Source: Cordilura impudica (taxonomy: Eukaryota > Arthropoda > Insecta > Diptera > Scathophagidae). Taken from it: a DNA stretch of 64,000 nucleotides. The position numbers and the translations under genes were made by a program. The DNA lies in contig OY821517.1 of assembly GCA_963682025.1 (NCBI GenBank), positions 102,774,412 through 102,838,411 of the forward strand, written 5' to 3'. The notes beneath the pieces are model-generated. The model was not told the DNA's origin. It worked only from the letters and a program-made list of their open reading frames with translations, and searched no databases. Shown one piece after another: positions 54,701 to 63,850 of this stretch (position 1 is the stretch's first letter; each line of letters starts with the position of its first letter).

Positions 54701-57362
54701 CCAATCTCAGCCAAGAGCAACAGCAGCCATCTTAAATCATCATTACATTGACGATTTTGTAGACAGCTTCGAAAGCGTGGAGGAGGCAGTAAATGTTTCA
54801 AAACAGGTACGTGATATTCACAAAAAGGGTGGTTTTGACTTACGAGGTTTCATTTCAAATTCCAATGAAGTCACCCTGGCATTGGGTGGTAGTACAATTT
54901 CAAAAACAATGCTAGTGGATGATGATACAGAAAAAGTGTTGGGCTTATATTGGGACTCCCTTTCTGATAATTTTAAATTTCATTTTAAGTTCCAAAAGGT
55001 TGATTCATCCGTCATGTCTGGCCACAGAAAACCTACAAAAAGAGAGTTACTCAGTATCATCATGTCAACATTTGATCCTCTCGGGTTTTTAAGTAATTTT
55101 ATTGTTGGTGGAAAACTAATTTTACGCGAGGTGTGGAGGCGTGATTGTCGGTGGGATGAAGCTATCCCGGAAGACGTTTATAAATCGTGGGAGCTGTGGC
55201 GCAAACAAATGAATAAAATTATAAATTTTCGTATACCCAGATGCTATTTTTCAACAGGGTTGCCAAATCGTTTTGATCTTCATATTTTTGTTGACGCTAG
55301 TGAGGACGCCTTTGCTGCTGTGGCATATTGGAGGTGGATTGCTGATGATGGTAAAATATGTACTAGTTTTGTGACATCAAAAACAAAATGTGCACCTTTA
55401 AAAAGAGTAACAATTCCACGCTTAGAGCTGCAGGCAGCAGTACTAGGAACCCGATTAATGCAAGCAATTTTAAATGGTCACGAATTTACACCTAAGAAAT
55501 GTGTCTTATGGAGCGATTCCAAAACTGTTTTAAAGTGGATTGCTAGTAGCCACCGTCGGTACAAGCCATATGTAGCACATCGTATTGCTGAAATTTTGGA
55601 ATCCACCGAAATTGATAGCTGGAAGTGGGTGTCAACCCATGAAAACGTAGCTGATGACGCCACGAGAGCGTTTAACAACGTTGACTTTTCCTCCTCTTCC
55701 CGTTGGCTTACTGGGCCAGAGTTTCTTTTACGTAACGAAGATGAATGGTTGAACCATGATACGGCTGATGATTCAAATCATGAAGACGAGGAAGAGCTTC
55801 GCCCTAAAATCTCTTTATTGGTTGTAAGTAATGATTTTATAAATTTTAATCGTTTTTCGTCTTTCTCTAGAATAAAGAGAACAACTGCATGGGCTTTACG
55901 TTTTATAAATCGATGTCGTAAAAAAGAGAGCGACGTACAATATTATGGTTTAACAGCTAGTGAACTTGAGTCAGCTGAGCTATTGTTATGTTTACAGTCG
56001 CAGAAGGAACGTTTTTCAACCGAAGCCCAGTGCATTAAAAATAAACAACCCCTTCCCAAAAACAGTAATTTAGTGCAGTTAACACCTTATATTGATGAAA
56101 ATGGTTTGCTGCGTGTGTATGGTAGAATTGATGCAGCCAACTTTTTGCCTTATAGTTCAAGACGACCAGTGATATTACCATCTGATCATGCCTATACATC
56201 ACTCGTAGTTCATCACTATCACTGCCAGATGAAACATCAGAATCACGAGGCTACAATATGTGAAATACGTAAAAAGTACTGGGTTCCTCAAATTAGACGC
56301 TTACTTCGGAAAGTTATTTCAAATTGCATGTTATGCAGGTACAGTAAGGCTACTCCTCGTATACCCATTATGGGTCCACTTCCCTTTGATCGGCTTGAGC
56401 CAAACGTAAGACCATTCACATATACAGGTCTGGACTATTTCGGTCCTTTGACTGTATCTATTGGCAGGCGTTCCGAAAAAAGATGGGTGGCACTCTTTAC
56501 ATGCCTCACAATTCGAGCAATACATTTGGAAGTAGCCCATGACTTGTCAACCGACTCCTGTATTATTGCTATGAAGAATTTTATGAATCGCAGGGGTGTT
56601 CCAGTACGTTTGCGTTCCGACAACGGGAAAAATTTCGTTGGTGCCAACGAAGAGGCTAAGCGTTTCAACGAAGTTTTTGAAGCTGAACGAATTCAAAGCG
56701 AGCTGTCTGGGAAAGGTGTTGAGTGGGTTTTTAATTGCCCAATAAATCCGTCCGAGGGTGGAATATGGGAAAGAATGGTCCAGTGCGTTAAAAAAGTGCT
56801 GCGAAAAACATTAAAAGACGTGTCGCCTAAAGAACATGTTTTGCAGTCCCTTTTAATAGAAGCAGAAAATATTGTCAATTCACGTCCATTAACGCACTTG
56901 CCAATAAGCCCAGACGAAGAAGAACCCCTCACGCCAAATCATTTCCTTGTCGGTTTTGGAAACGTCGCTCAAACTCCACCAGCTGATGAGACAGATAGTA
57001 AGCTATGCAGTCTTAGAAAACAGTGGCGTGTTGCAAGGAGTCTTCGTGATAGATTTTGGAAACGTTGGGTGCTCGAGTATTTGCCAACATTAACGAGACG
57101 AGTAAAATGGTGTGAACGGACAGCTCCATTAAATAATGGTGACATGGTATTTATATGTGATCCTAATCTTCCCAGGAGCCAATGGCGACGTGGTATAGTA
57201 ATTCGTGTGTTTGCTGGTGCTGATGGTGTGGTGCGTCGAGCTGATGTAAAAACTGCGTCCGGCGTTCTACAAAGGGCTGTATCCAAGTTAGCCGTTCTAG
57301 ATTTGGATGTTGGTGAAGCGGATCGCTCCACGGGGGCGGGGGTGTTACGGAACGCCCCGTAA
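51789..57362 (+). CDS. BEL/Pao Gag-Pol polyprotein
   Basis: 1,857 residues from ATG 51789 (MMEHSPRRSPRLQ). Domains in order: Ser/Thr-rich head with a short coiled coil (about 75-110); DUF1759-type Gag (about 250-395, LPEFSGAAEDW); zinc knuckles at C449 (CPLCKGQHKLYDC) and C482 (CFSCLNVGHSTRDC); aspartic protease FDDGSS (about 573-578); reverse transcriptase (LVFDAAAQVNG, near 865; active site YIDD at 986-989); Pao-type A17 segment (STFDPLGFLSNF); RNase H (VDASED at about 1168, WSDSKT at about 1241); integrase zinc finger (about 1475-1516); integrase core with D1549, D1611 (RSDNGKNF) and GGIWE (E1661); and a C-terminal DUF5641-like domain (about 1743-1843). All catalytic residues I can place are present and there is no frameshift. 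The stop lies 20 bp inside the 3' LTR. Processing by its own protease and assembly into cytoplasmic particles are inferred from the family. Confidence 0.94.
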   Translation: MMEHSPRRSPRLQGSDNAGASNIPAQTQPLSNQVTVEPAAVATTTPSATSNKSAAVSNKPSTPTTTNAGNVSEMQKQIALLKRQLSDTQTKLSNSNRQCQQLESVIRNTESVSNHNLTKCVPSQTTDTAANTVLPPSTSTAYSAANIYIPPSTSIESRYTDTDIRTRHTNTMTTAAMPSLPITYSSASSSANSHTMPSTQAAPTVDHFNVYLSPNISGGPPSCQSFSTQPAINFYNPGLLPNNSGAMMYPRKLQDLPEFSGAAEDWPIFYTAYFQSNATYNYSNFENNQRLQKSLKGDARDLVKSLLIHPDNVGVVIEQLRTRFGRPEQLIQSQLRQIREIPHISENNLSKLIPFATKVRNLTVFLQSVEGHQHIANPTLLDELILKLPMSKKLDWAKVAATIKPYPTLLNFSDFIDELAILICSIQDTDNKEPKRRVLLHTTERQPQCPLCKGQHKLYDCRSFIDSTVNKRWSDVKKIRACFSCLNVGHSTRDCRRKKTCLQNGCQRKHHKLLHEVANVAVPAAIPNGESEPQQSVLSCSSSDNNNNKKLLFRILPVTLYGERCRMDIYALFDDGSSITMLDKDIAQQLGVHGQKGNLNIQWFGGRSAQESVFSFNIKISGVGKSKCHYMRNVYAVSNLNLPMQSLTNQDLQNSFQTSSSFPVKPYTNVIPQLLIGLDHAHLGLPTNTQVNLSSGPFVCNTELGWLVFGPCRTLSTNHPSCLMANIESDNSLHQLVKHFFNVESIGVRSAPPIECDDDARANKFLLETTKRIGDRFQTGLLWKHDNVKLPNSYPMALRRLEGIEKKMSQNENFAAAYKEVIKGYVDKGYVRKLRLEDIELPSDKKWYLPHFGVINPNKPKKVRLVFDAAAQVNGISLNSHLLKGPQDIASLPTILYNFRRGRVAVCADIREMFHQIIVQPEDRISQRFLWRGGNQNNPPEEYEMVVMTFGAACSPCSARYVMKANATVYSQSQPRATAAILNHHYIDDFVDSFESVEEAVNVSKQVRDIHKKGGFDLRGFISNSNEVTLALGGSTISKTMLVDDDTEKVLGLYWDSLSDNFKFHFKFQKVDSSVMSGHRKPTKRELLSIIMSTFDPLGFLSNFIVGGKLILREVWRRDCRWDEAIPEDVYKSWELWRKQMNKIINFRIPRCYFSTGLPNRFDLHIFVDASEDAFAAVAYWRWIADDGKICTSFVTSKTKCAPLKRVTIPRLELQAAVLGTRLMQAILNGHEFTPKKCVLWSDSKTVLKWIASSHRRYKPYVAHRIAEILESTEIDSWKWVSTHENVADDATRAFNNVDFSSSSRWLTGPEFLLRNEDEWLNHDTADDSNHEDEEELRPKISLLVVSNDFINFNRFSSFSRIKRTTAWALRFINRCRKKESDVQYYGLTASELESAELLLCLQSQKERFSTEAQCIKNKQPLPKNSNLVQLTPYIDENGLLRVYGRIDAANFLPYSSRRPVILPSDHAYTSLVVHHYHCQMKHQNHEATICEIRKKYWVPQIRRLLRKVISNCMLCRYSKATPRIPIMGPLPFDRLEPNVRPFTYTGLDYFGPLTVSIGRRSEKRWVALFTCLTIRAIHLEVAHDLSTDSCIIAMKNFMNRRGVPVRLRSDNGKNFVGANEEAKRFNEVFEAERIQSELSGKGVEWVFNCPINPSEGGIWERMVQCVKKVLRKTLKDVSPKEHVLQSLLIEAENIVNSRPLTHLPISPDEEEPLTPNHFLVGFGNVAQTPPADETDSKLCSLRKQWRVARSLRDRFWKRWVLEYLPTLTRRVKWCERTAPLNNGDMVFICDPNLPRSQWRRGIVIRVFAGADGVVRRADVKTASGVLQRAVSKLAVLDLDVGEADRSTGAGVLRNAP

Positions 57363-57679
57363 TGTTTCATGGAAGTGCCATCACTATTCCAATATATGTG
57401 CCATCCTTGTTTCAAATCATCTGTTTTGTAAACCGCGTTTTTGCATTCCTTTCTCTTCTTTTTTTTTTTTGCATACCATTTGCTGTAAATCAAATAACTT
57501 TAATGTTTAATGTCGTTTTAATGTTCATAGAAGAAAGAGGTGCAAAACTGCGGTGAGTAAATTCATATTATTGTGTCTTTATTTGTAAATTAACCGTTTC
57601 CTTTTATATAGAAATAAACTGAATATTTTTAAACAGTATTTTGTTCAACGCAAACCTCTTTTTATTTCTGTCAACAACA
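57343..57679 (+). repeat. BEL/Pao 3' LTR
   Basis: 337 bp, same sequence as the 5' LTR as far as I can compare by eye. The gag-pol stop codon (57360-57362) lies within it. It is followed by the target duplication GATTT. Confidence 0.93.
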
Positions 57680-58147
57680 GATTTAAATGAAGATCGGGAA
57701 GCTGCTCTATATGGGGTCAAAGGGATCATTTTTGGACTACTCATGGATGGATGTAATGAACGCATACAAACCCAATTTGAGTAAGATCTATATGACAATT
57801 TGGATCTTATGGCAATTTATGTCGATTTCATAGGGGTAATTTGTATGGGGGCTAGGTCGGAACATGGACCGATTCTCACCAATTTCAACAGCATTCATCC
57901 CATGGCAGATAAAAGCTAATATGCCAAATTTAATCAAAATATATTCATATTTGCGACCTGCAGTTTGATTACAAAGTTTACATGGACACACAGACGGACG
58001 GACGGACGGACATTGTTAAATCAACTCAGAAAGTGATTCTGATTCGATCGGTATAATTAAAAATGGGTCTAGGTCAAATATTTTTGGTTGTTACAAACAG
58101 CAGCACAAAGTCATTATACCCAAACCACATAGTGGTATAGGGTATAA

Positions 58148-58511
58148 ATATGAATGGATGACTGAAAATATGATTGAATGACTTGTTTTCGTTTAACCAA
58201 TCTCCACCTGTCACGTTTTGAAATGAACTCAATGAACAAGGAATTGAAACACATATATGTTCAATTTGGTAATGAAAAAACTATTAATTTTTTTAAATAT
58301 TCAAGTCAAATGTGATTTCTGTCGTCATAGGTTATGACAGCCAAACTTAAATTGGGAAAAAACTGAGTTATTAACAATTTCTAATAATTTCTACACTCCA
58401 AATCATCACATCACAAAGTTTTATGTTTCTAGCTTGAGAAATAAATATACAATACCCAAAAATCAAGATATAAAATTTTCATATAACAGCAGATATAATT
58501 GAGTTTATCCC
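58148..58511. other. Spacer between mini-me copy g and piggyBac
   Basis: AT-rich. Nothing recognised. Confidence 0.5.
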
Positions 58512-58869
58512 TTAACAACCCACAAGTGTCTCGCGCACACATATTTACGTTCTGTTGCTCATTAAAACTAAAGTATTTATTCTTACGAAAAACCATTTCA
58601 CCTAATCTACCCCTAGGGTTTTACGAATACAAATGCGCAATAAAAATATTTGGAACATAAATAGTTTATGATCTATTTTCAACAAACGACAATAGTAGCG
58701 CACCAACCCACAAGTGTCCAATAGACACAATAATATTTTGTTTGAATCAAACCGCCCAAAAAACATATAAGCCACCGCTGATCTAAATCTGTCTAGCCGC
58801 CGCCGAAAACATTGCTTTTTCTTTAAATGGTGCGTGGTAAAGAAGAAGAAAGCATATATTTAAAAAATT

Positions 58870-58930
58870 CATAACTGCACTGTATTCTTAATCGGATCGG
58901 TTTCTGGCATTTCAGCCTTCATCAGCGATT
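58870..58930 (-). ncRNA. Second hammerhead-like motif, weaker
   Basis: On the minus strand, CGCTGATGAAGGCTGAAATG followed by CCAGAAACCGATCCG gives CTGATGA, a 3-bp GGC/GCC stem and GAAAC. This has the order of a hammerhead core and resembles Penelope-type motifs. Stem I and stem III are not convincing. It lies inside the piggyBac left arm. Confidence 0.3.
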
Positions 58931-59082
58931 TATTGAACATTGTGATAATTGTTATGTTTTAATTGAATAGGTTGTTTCTATATGAAAATTTTTTCTACTT
59001 AGGGCGGCCGTGAGGTTTTGAACCGTGAACCTTCACATACACTCGTACTTTTTCTTGTTTGTCTGGATAGGTTGTTTGTTTA

Positions 59083-60356
59083 AGGTGCTATTACATAATG
59101 TGTTTTTATACCCTATACCACTATGTGGTTTGGGTATAATAACTTTGTGCTGCTGTTTGTAACAACCAAAAATATTTGACCTAGACCCATCTTTAATTAT
59201 ACCAATCGAATCAGAATCACTTTCTGAGTTGATTTAACAATGTCCGTCCGTCCGTCCGTCCGTCCGTCTGTGTGTCCATGTAAAGTTTGTAATCAAACTG
59301 CAGGTCGCAAATATGAATGTATTTTGATGAAATTTGGTACATATAATTCTATCGGCCATGGGATGAACGCTGTTGAAATTGGTGAGAATCGGTCCATGTT
59401 CAGACCTAGCCCCCATACAAATTACCCATATGAAATCGACATAAATTGCCATAAGATCCAATTTGTCATATAGATCTTACTCAAATTGGGTTTGTATGCG
59501 TTCATTACATCCATTAATGAGTAGTCCAAAAATGATTCCTTTGACCCCATATAGAGCTGCTTCCCGATCTTCACTTAAATCTATTAAAAAACAAAAATAT
59601 TGCACTGATTCTTCTCAAATTTTGTTTGTATATATTTTTGCAAAATACAAGAGACTTTACCAAACATGATCAGGATCGGTCCATTTTTGGACCTATTCCC
59701 TTTATAGATATAGCATCCGATATGAACTTTTTCATATCTGCAGCCAAAAAAATTAATAAAAATCCCTTTCAAATTTGGTTTTTGCTTATTTTCAATGTCC
59801 AGTTAGTTGGGCCTAAGAGATAGGGTTTCTAAACGCATGGTATAGGGTATCGTATAGCCGGTCTAGACCGACTATAATTTTCCTACTTGCTTACATATGT
59901 ACTGTCAAATTTTCCCACAACAAAAGTTGTACACAACGTGTGATACATATGAAACATTGTTAATGTACAATACATGAGGAAAGTCACATGTACATTTTCA
60001 ATTAGAACAGGTTCTATTTGTGCTTGGCAAACATATGAAAATACAACTCTGCTTGTGGCGAAAGAAAAACAGGGTAAATTTAAAAGATTAATATTGAAAG
60101 AAAAATAAATTGTTTTGTATTAATTAACAATTAAAAAATATAAATATTATTTTTAACAATAAATTTTTGTAAATTCACAAATTAAATCAGCTGCTGTTTA
60201 CATTTAGAGGTTATGTCATACGGAAATACATATGCACGTGTGATAGCAAAAATTATGAATCGTGTGTAAAAGACAATTTTGACAGACATGAGGAATTTCA
60301 TATGGATAAAAAAAGTGACAGTACATATGTAAAAAACACTTCGTGTAATGGCACCT
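59083..60356. mobile_element. MITE with TTA duplication, split by mini-me-like repeat
   Basis: The left end AGGTGCTATTACATAATGTG, interrupted at 59103 by the mini-me copy, resumes at about 59891 with TTACATATGTACTGTCA. The right end reversed reads AGGTGCCATTACACGAAGTG, then TTTTTTACATATGTACTGTC. Once the insertion is removed the ends match over about 45 bp. TTA flanks both sides (59080-59082 and 60357-60359), which would fit a PIF/Harbinger-type MITE. The family is inferred only from that 3-bp duplication. Confidence 0.6.
59103..59890 (+). repeat. Mini-me/DINE-1-like repeat, copy h
   Basis: A full copy from TTTTTATACCCTATACCACT to GTCTAGACCGACTATAATTT and CCTACTTGC, with the GTCC array at about 59241-59270. 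Inserted within the left inverted repeat of the MITE. Confidence 0.88.
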
Positions 60357-61588
60357 TTACATTTATTATAAATAAATTCACAGAGCGTTATTATTATCAG
60401 TAATTTTGGATTATTTAGTGCTAAAAGTGATTAAGAAAAACTAACTCACGTGCCCTTTCTGAAATTAACAATGAAGACATTTACGGTGTGAAATCCGTAG
60501 CTATATAGCGGATTTTGCTTGTGACACCTGTTCCGAACCAGCATCTGAAAGTGAAAATGAGCAATTATGGAGTGGTGATGATTTCCTGCTGCTGGAATAT
60601 GTGTCAGTTCAAACTAATAAAGGCAGAGATGGAACAACATGGAAATATGAACCTGAGAAGCAAAGTCGAACACCCCGACAAGAAATAGTAGATACGGTAG
60701 ACAGTTTCAACCTATTTTTTAACGAACGTGTTTTAGAAATTATAGTGAATCGTACTAATTCTGAAGTCCAAAGAGTTTTACAAAATCAGTGGCGGCCGAC
60801 AGACATGATCGAAATACAGGCATTTATAGGGCTCTTATTGACTGTAGGAGTCAATAAACAGCGAGGTGTTAATTTTATAGAGCCGATATTTGGAATTGCG
60901 ATATTGCGGAAAAAATAGATTTGCGTTCTTACTACGGTTCTGGCGGTTCGTTGATAAAAATACAAGATCTCTAAGAAAATCAAAAGACAAACTTCCACCT
61001 ATTCGAGAGTTTGCCTGGAGAAAATCTGACAATTGATGGACAGCTGGTAACTTTTCGAGGACGAGTACTATTCAAACAGTATCTACCCAGCAAACATGAC
61101 AAGTACGGTAGATCTGTGACAGCGAAACAAATTATCCTATATTTGGTGTACCATATCTAGAAAAAGGAGGACAAAGTAGAGCGGAAGCAATAGAAACGTT
61201 AAATTTTCCAATTATTTCACAAGAATTGAAGTTGCAAAAAACTTATCACAAAATGGTCTCACAACAGTTGGAACTATGAGAAAAAATATGGCTTGCATAC
61301 CTCCACTTTTTCAACCCTGTAGAACTCGCGACGTGGAATCTAACTTCTTTGGTTTTTCGAATAATATAATATTGGCATCATATGTACCAAAAAGGAACCG
61401 AGTTGTTATTTTTTGTCTATGACGCATCATAGAAAAGAAATAGACACGAGCTATAAAAATAAATCTGAACTAAATTTATACTAGAACTCCACTAAGGGAG
61501 GTGTTGATACACTTGATCAAATGGTTCATGAGTATACAGATCAACGTTACACAAATAGTTGGTCTATTGTATTTTTTAAAAACATAAT

Positions 61589-62512
61589 ATAGGGTAATTT
61601 TTTAAGAGCTATAGGAAAGTTTTCAAAAAAAACTCATAAAATTCAGAAAAATGCATGAAATCTTTATTTAAATCGATAGTACGGTCCATATAATTTAATG
61701 TTTGTAGATTATTTCATGCAAATGTTGACCGTGACTGCGCCTCAAATGGTCCATCCGCTTAGTCCAATTTTGGCATACTCTCCCCAACATTTCGGCCGGT
61801 ATCTCACGAATAAATGCTTCAATGTTGTCTTCCAATGCGTCAATTGAAGCGGGATTGTCTGTATAAACATGAGCTTTAACATTGCCCCACAAAAAATAGT
61901 CTAAAGGCGTTAAATCGCACGATATAGGCGGCCAATTGACCGGTCCCGAACGTGAAATAAAATGTTCACCGAACTCGCCTCTCAATAAGTCCATTGTTGC
62001 GCGTGCTATGTGGCATGTGGCACCGTCCTGTTGAATCCACATGTCATGCAAGTCAAGCTCTTGCATTTTGGGCAAAACTTTCCACGTTGCTGAGTAACAG
62101 AGGCCCAATTGCTGCGAACGGCGACGAATCGATAACTGATAGTCATCATTAACACTGGCCGATACAGCTGCGATATTTTCTTCAGTTCGCAATCTACGTA
62201 AGCGTGTTGGTGGTTTAATGTCCAACAATGTAAATTTGGTGCGAAATTTAGTCACAATGGCCGGAATAGCCGCTTCAGTGGGTCGATTAAACTGACCATA
62301 AAATGGAAGAAGCGCGCGATGAACTTTCTTAACAGAGCACGTATTTTGATAATAAAATTCAATAACTTGCAAGCGTTGTTCGTTTGTAAGACGATTCATG
62401 GTTAAATTATAGACCAAACTGAAAATGTGTGACAATGAAACAAAACACGAAACGTGCGTCAGCTGTTTAAACCAGTGTTGCCAAAAAGATAATAGCTAAA
62501 AAATCACCCTTT
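61589..62512 (-). mobile_element. rosa-like mariner (DD41D), internally deleted
   Basis: A 0.92-kb element with inverted ends AGGGTAATTTTTTAAGAGCT (left) and AGGGTGATTTTTTAGCTAT (right, reversed), next to TATA on both sides. It sits inside the piggyBac transposase gene. It keeps one open frame on the minus strand that lacks the middle of the transposase. Confidence 0.8.
61695..62399 (-). CDS. Truncated DD41D mariner transposase frame
   Basis: 234 residues from ATG 62399 (MNRLTNEQRLQVIEFYYQN). The N-terminal HTH region is intact (PTEAAIPAIVTKFRTKFTLL, RLRRLRTEENIAAVSASV, then LSIRRRSQQLGLCYSATWKV). The frame then jumps to MQELDLHDMWIQQDGATCHI, with loss of roughly 100 residues, including the first catalytic Asp. 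The rest is intact: QQDGA and TPLDYFLWG, whose Asp residues are 42 positions apart (41 between), the DD41D spacing of rosa-type mariners. The frame is open, so a DNA-binding but catalytically dead protein is possible. Family members are usually about 340-350 residues. Confidence 0.7.
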   Translation of the reverse strand: MNRLTNEQRLQVIEFYYQNTCSVKKVHRALLPFYGQFNRPTEAAIPAIVTKFRTKFTLLDIKPPTRLRRLRTEENIAAVSASVNDDYQLSIRRRSQQLGLCYSATWKVLPKMQELDLHDMWIQQDGATCHIARATMDLLRGEFGEHFISRSGPVNWPPISCDLTPLDYFLWGNVKAHVYTDNPASIDALEDNIEAFIREIPAEMLGRVCQNWTKRMDHLRRSHGQHLHEIIYKH

Positions 62513-62790
62513 ATATGTTGTTGGAGTCGTATCGTTAATTATATGGAAAATATTATATCCTAATTGGAACCAACGTAAAAAGAATATGTAAAGGAAACTG
62601 TGTTCAAATCATCTGATACTGACATCGGTCAAAGATCTGCTCAATCACCTCAACCTGATGCGAAAAGAAAGAAGTGTTGTCACATTTGCCCCTCAAAAAA
62701 TTTAGAATTTCTAAACAGTGCTGCGATAAATGCAACCGGAATGTTTGTTCTGAACGCTTTGTAAAAAGGCTTATTAGTAATGCTTACCTA

Positions 62791-63015
62791 AACAAGTAAG
62801 AAAATTATAGTCGGTCTAGACTGACCATACGATACCCCATACCATGCGTTTAGAGACCCTATCTCTTAGACCCAACTATCTGGATATAGAAAATAGGCAT
62901 AAGCCAAATTGGATTTTTATTAATTTTTTCGGCTGCAGATATGAAAAAGTTCATATCGGATGCTATATCTATATGGGGACTAGGCCCAAAAATGGACCGA
63001 TCCTGACCATGTTTG
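62791..63015 (-). repeat. Mini-me/DINE-1-like repeat, fragment i
   Basis: AACAAGTAAGAAAATTATAG, AGTCGGTCTAGACTGACC and ATATGAAAAAGTTCATATCG to about GACCATGTTT. Only the terminal 225 bp is present. It lies between the transposase remnant and the right end of piggyBac. Confidence 0.8.
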
Positions 63016-63080
63016 TCCTTTAAATGTTAATGAGCCACAAAATGTAAATATGTGTGCGCGAGGCATTTGTGGATAGTTAA

Positions 63081-63389
63081 TTTCTTCATTGCATTCGCTG
63101 GATTCTATTGGTCAGCTACGTTACAAAAACTTACTGGGTGGTTAAGGGTTAAGAGCCAATAAATTAGAATTGCAATTATTATCTATAACTTATTTAGGTG
63201 TCTTATTAAGTTATCGGAGTTACTTAAATTCAGTTAGCGATTTGAATTTTAAATAAAAATGCTTTACAGAAAAAATGACTTTGAAAAAATATTATTTTAA
63301 ATATTATTATTTATTAATTGTATTTATTTTTTTAATTTAGCAGCACAGCCAAATTCTAATATTAAGTGAAAGAAGACAAGAAAAAAATT
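63081..63389. other. Spacer right of piggyBac
   Basis: Contains CTGGGTGGTTAAGGGTTAA near 63138, similar to the piggyBac end sequence, perhaps an older related end. Otherwise AT-rich. Confidence 0.4.
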
Positions 63390-63850
63390 ATATGCGACTT
63401 AGTCCAACTATGCGACAACCTTTACTATTAGATTCAAGTTTGCTGAATTCACAATTCGATATAGGAAATAAGAATAAATCAAGTCTTGGTAACATTGTTC
63501 TTTGCTTTTTTATGCAAACAAAATTGAAGAACTACCTCTGAAATAATTTTGTTTTTCGACAGATTTAAATAAATATCAGAAAGAAACTTCATATGGAAAC
63601 TGTGACTGAAAGTGGTCCTATAGGATCGATTTTTGCACTACTTATGATATCTATAAAATAATCTGGATTTTACAATTATTGTAGTCGATATTATAGGTGT
63701 TATTTGTGTGGGTGCTAGGTTTAACCATGGACCAAGTTTGACCCATTTCAATAGCCACAAATTGCTAAAACCAACTCAGAAATTAAAATAAAAGGTGATT
63801 TTAGGTCAAATATTTTGGGTAGATACAAAAATAAGCACAAGTATATTATA
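63390..63850 (-). repeat. Mini-me/DINE-1-like repeat, very decayed copy
   Basis: Order of matches: GCGACTTAGTCCAACTATGC, CAATTCGATATAGGAAATAA, GATTTAAATAAATATCAGAA, CCTATAGGATCGATTTTTGC, GGTGCTAGGTTTAACCATGG, AACTCAGAAATTAAAATAAA, TTTTAGGTCAAATATTTTGG. This follows the family end to end with heavy divergence. The GTCC array has been lost. Confidence 0.6.

Larger units (their letters stand above)
51328..57679 (+). mobile_element. BEL/Pao LTR retrotransposon, intact
   Basis: A complete 6,352-bp element: two 337-bp LTRs that look identical by eye, one long gag-pol frame, a purine tract GGGGGCGGGGG (57332-57342) touching the 3' LTR, and a 5-bp target duplication GATTT (51323-51327 and 57680-57684). 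It copies itself through RNA and integrates the cDNA. Identical LTRs mean recent insertion. No env-like frame exists. The primer-binding site is not obvious: TTGCTTTATTTCGCAG follows the LTR and has no standard TGG start. Confidence 0.95.
51012..58147 (-). repeat. Mini-me/DINE-1-like repeat, copy g, split by BEL/Pao
   Basis: The two parts are 51012-51327 and 57680-58147. Joined at the target duplication they give a continuous family member (AATAGATTTAAATGAAGATC across the junction). The ends are AAACAAGTAAGCAAATTATA and ACCACATAGTGGTATAGGGT. Confidence 0.88.
60420..62775 (+). pseudogene. piggyBac transposase, broken and interrupted
   Basis: Degraded piggyBac (DDE_Tnp_1_7-type) transposase. 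The open piece 60601-60918 reads GRDGTTWKYEP, VDSFNLFFNERVLEIIVNRT and DMIEIQAFIGLLLTVGVNKQ. After a stop, pieces include RFWRFVDKNTRSLRKSKDKL, ENLTIDGQLVTFRGR (first catalytic Asp) and FKQYLPSKHDKYG near 61010-61110, then STKGGVDTLDQMVHEYTDQR and WSIVFFKN up to 61588. The frame is cut by the DD41D mariner and resumes at about 62513. The C-terminal cysteine-rich finger is still visible as KRKKCCHICP and QCCDKCNRNVCSER (62660-62760). At least four frameshifts or stops. Not functional. Confidence 0.85.
58516..63076 (+). mobile_element. piggyBac element with three insertions
   Basis: Flanked by TTAA on both sides (58512-58515, 63077-63080), the piggyBac target. Left end CAACCCACAAGTGTCTCGCG, right end reversed CTATCCACAAATGCCTCGCG. 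Both continue CACACATATTTAC and TGGCTCATTAA-like text, about 55 bp of inverted repeat. A second CAACCCACAAGTGTCCAATA lies at about 58709, a subterminal repeat. The element holds a degraded transposase gene. Insertions inside it: a MITE at 59083-60356 that itself contains a mini-me-like repeat, a DD41D mariner derivative (61589-62512), and a mini-me fragment (62791-63015). Without them it is about 2.1 kb, near the usual 2.3-2.5 kb. Confidence 0.85.

Noticed and set aside
56969..57493. 174-codon minus-strand frame at the end of the BEL element
   Set aside because: Antisense shadow of gag-pol that runs into the LTR; no known similarity.
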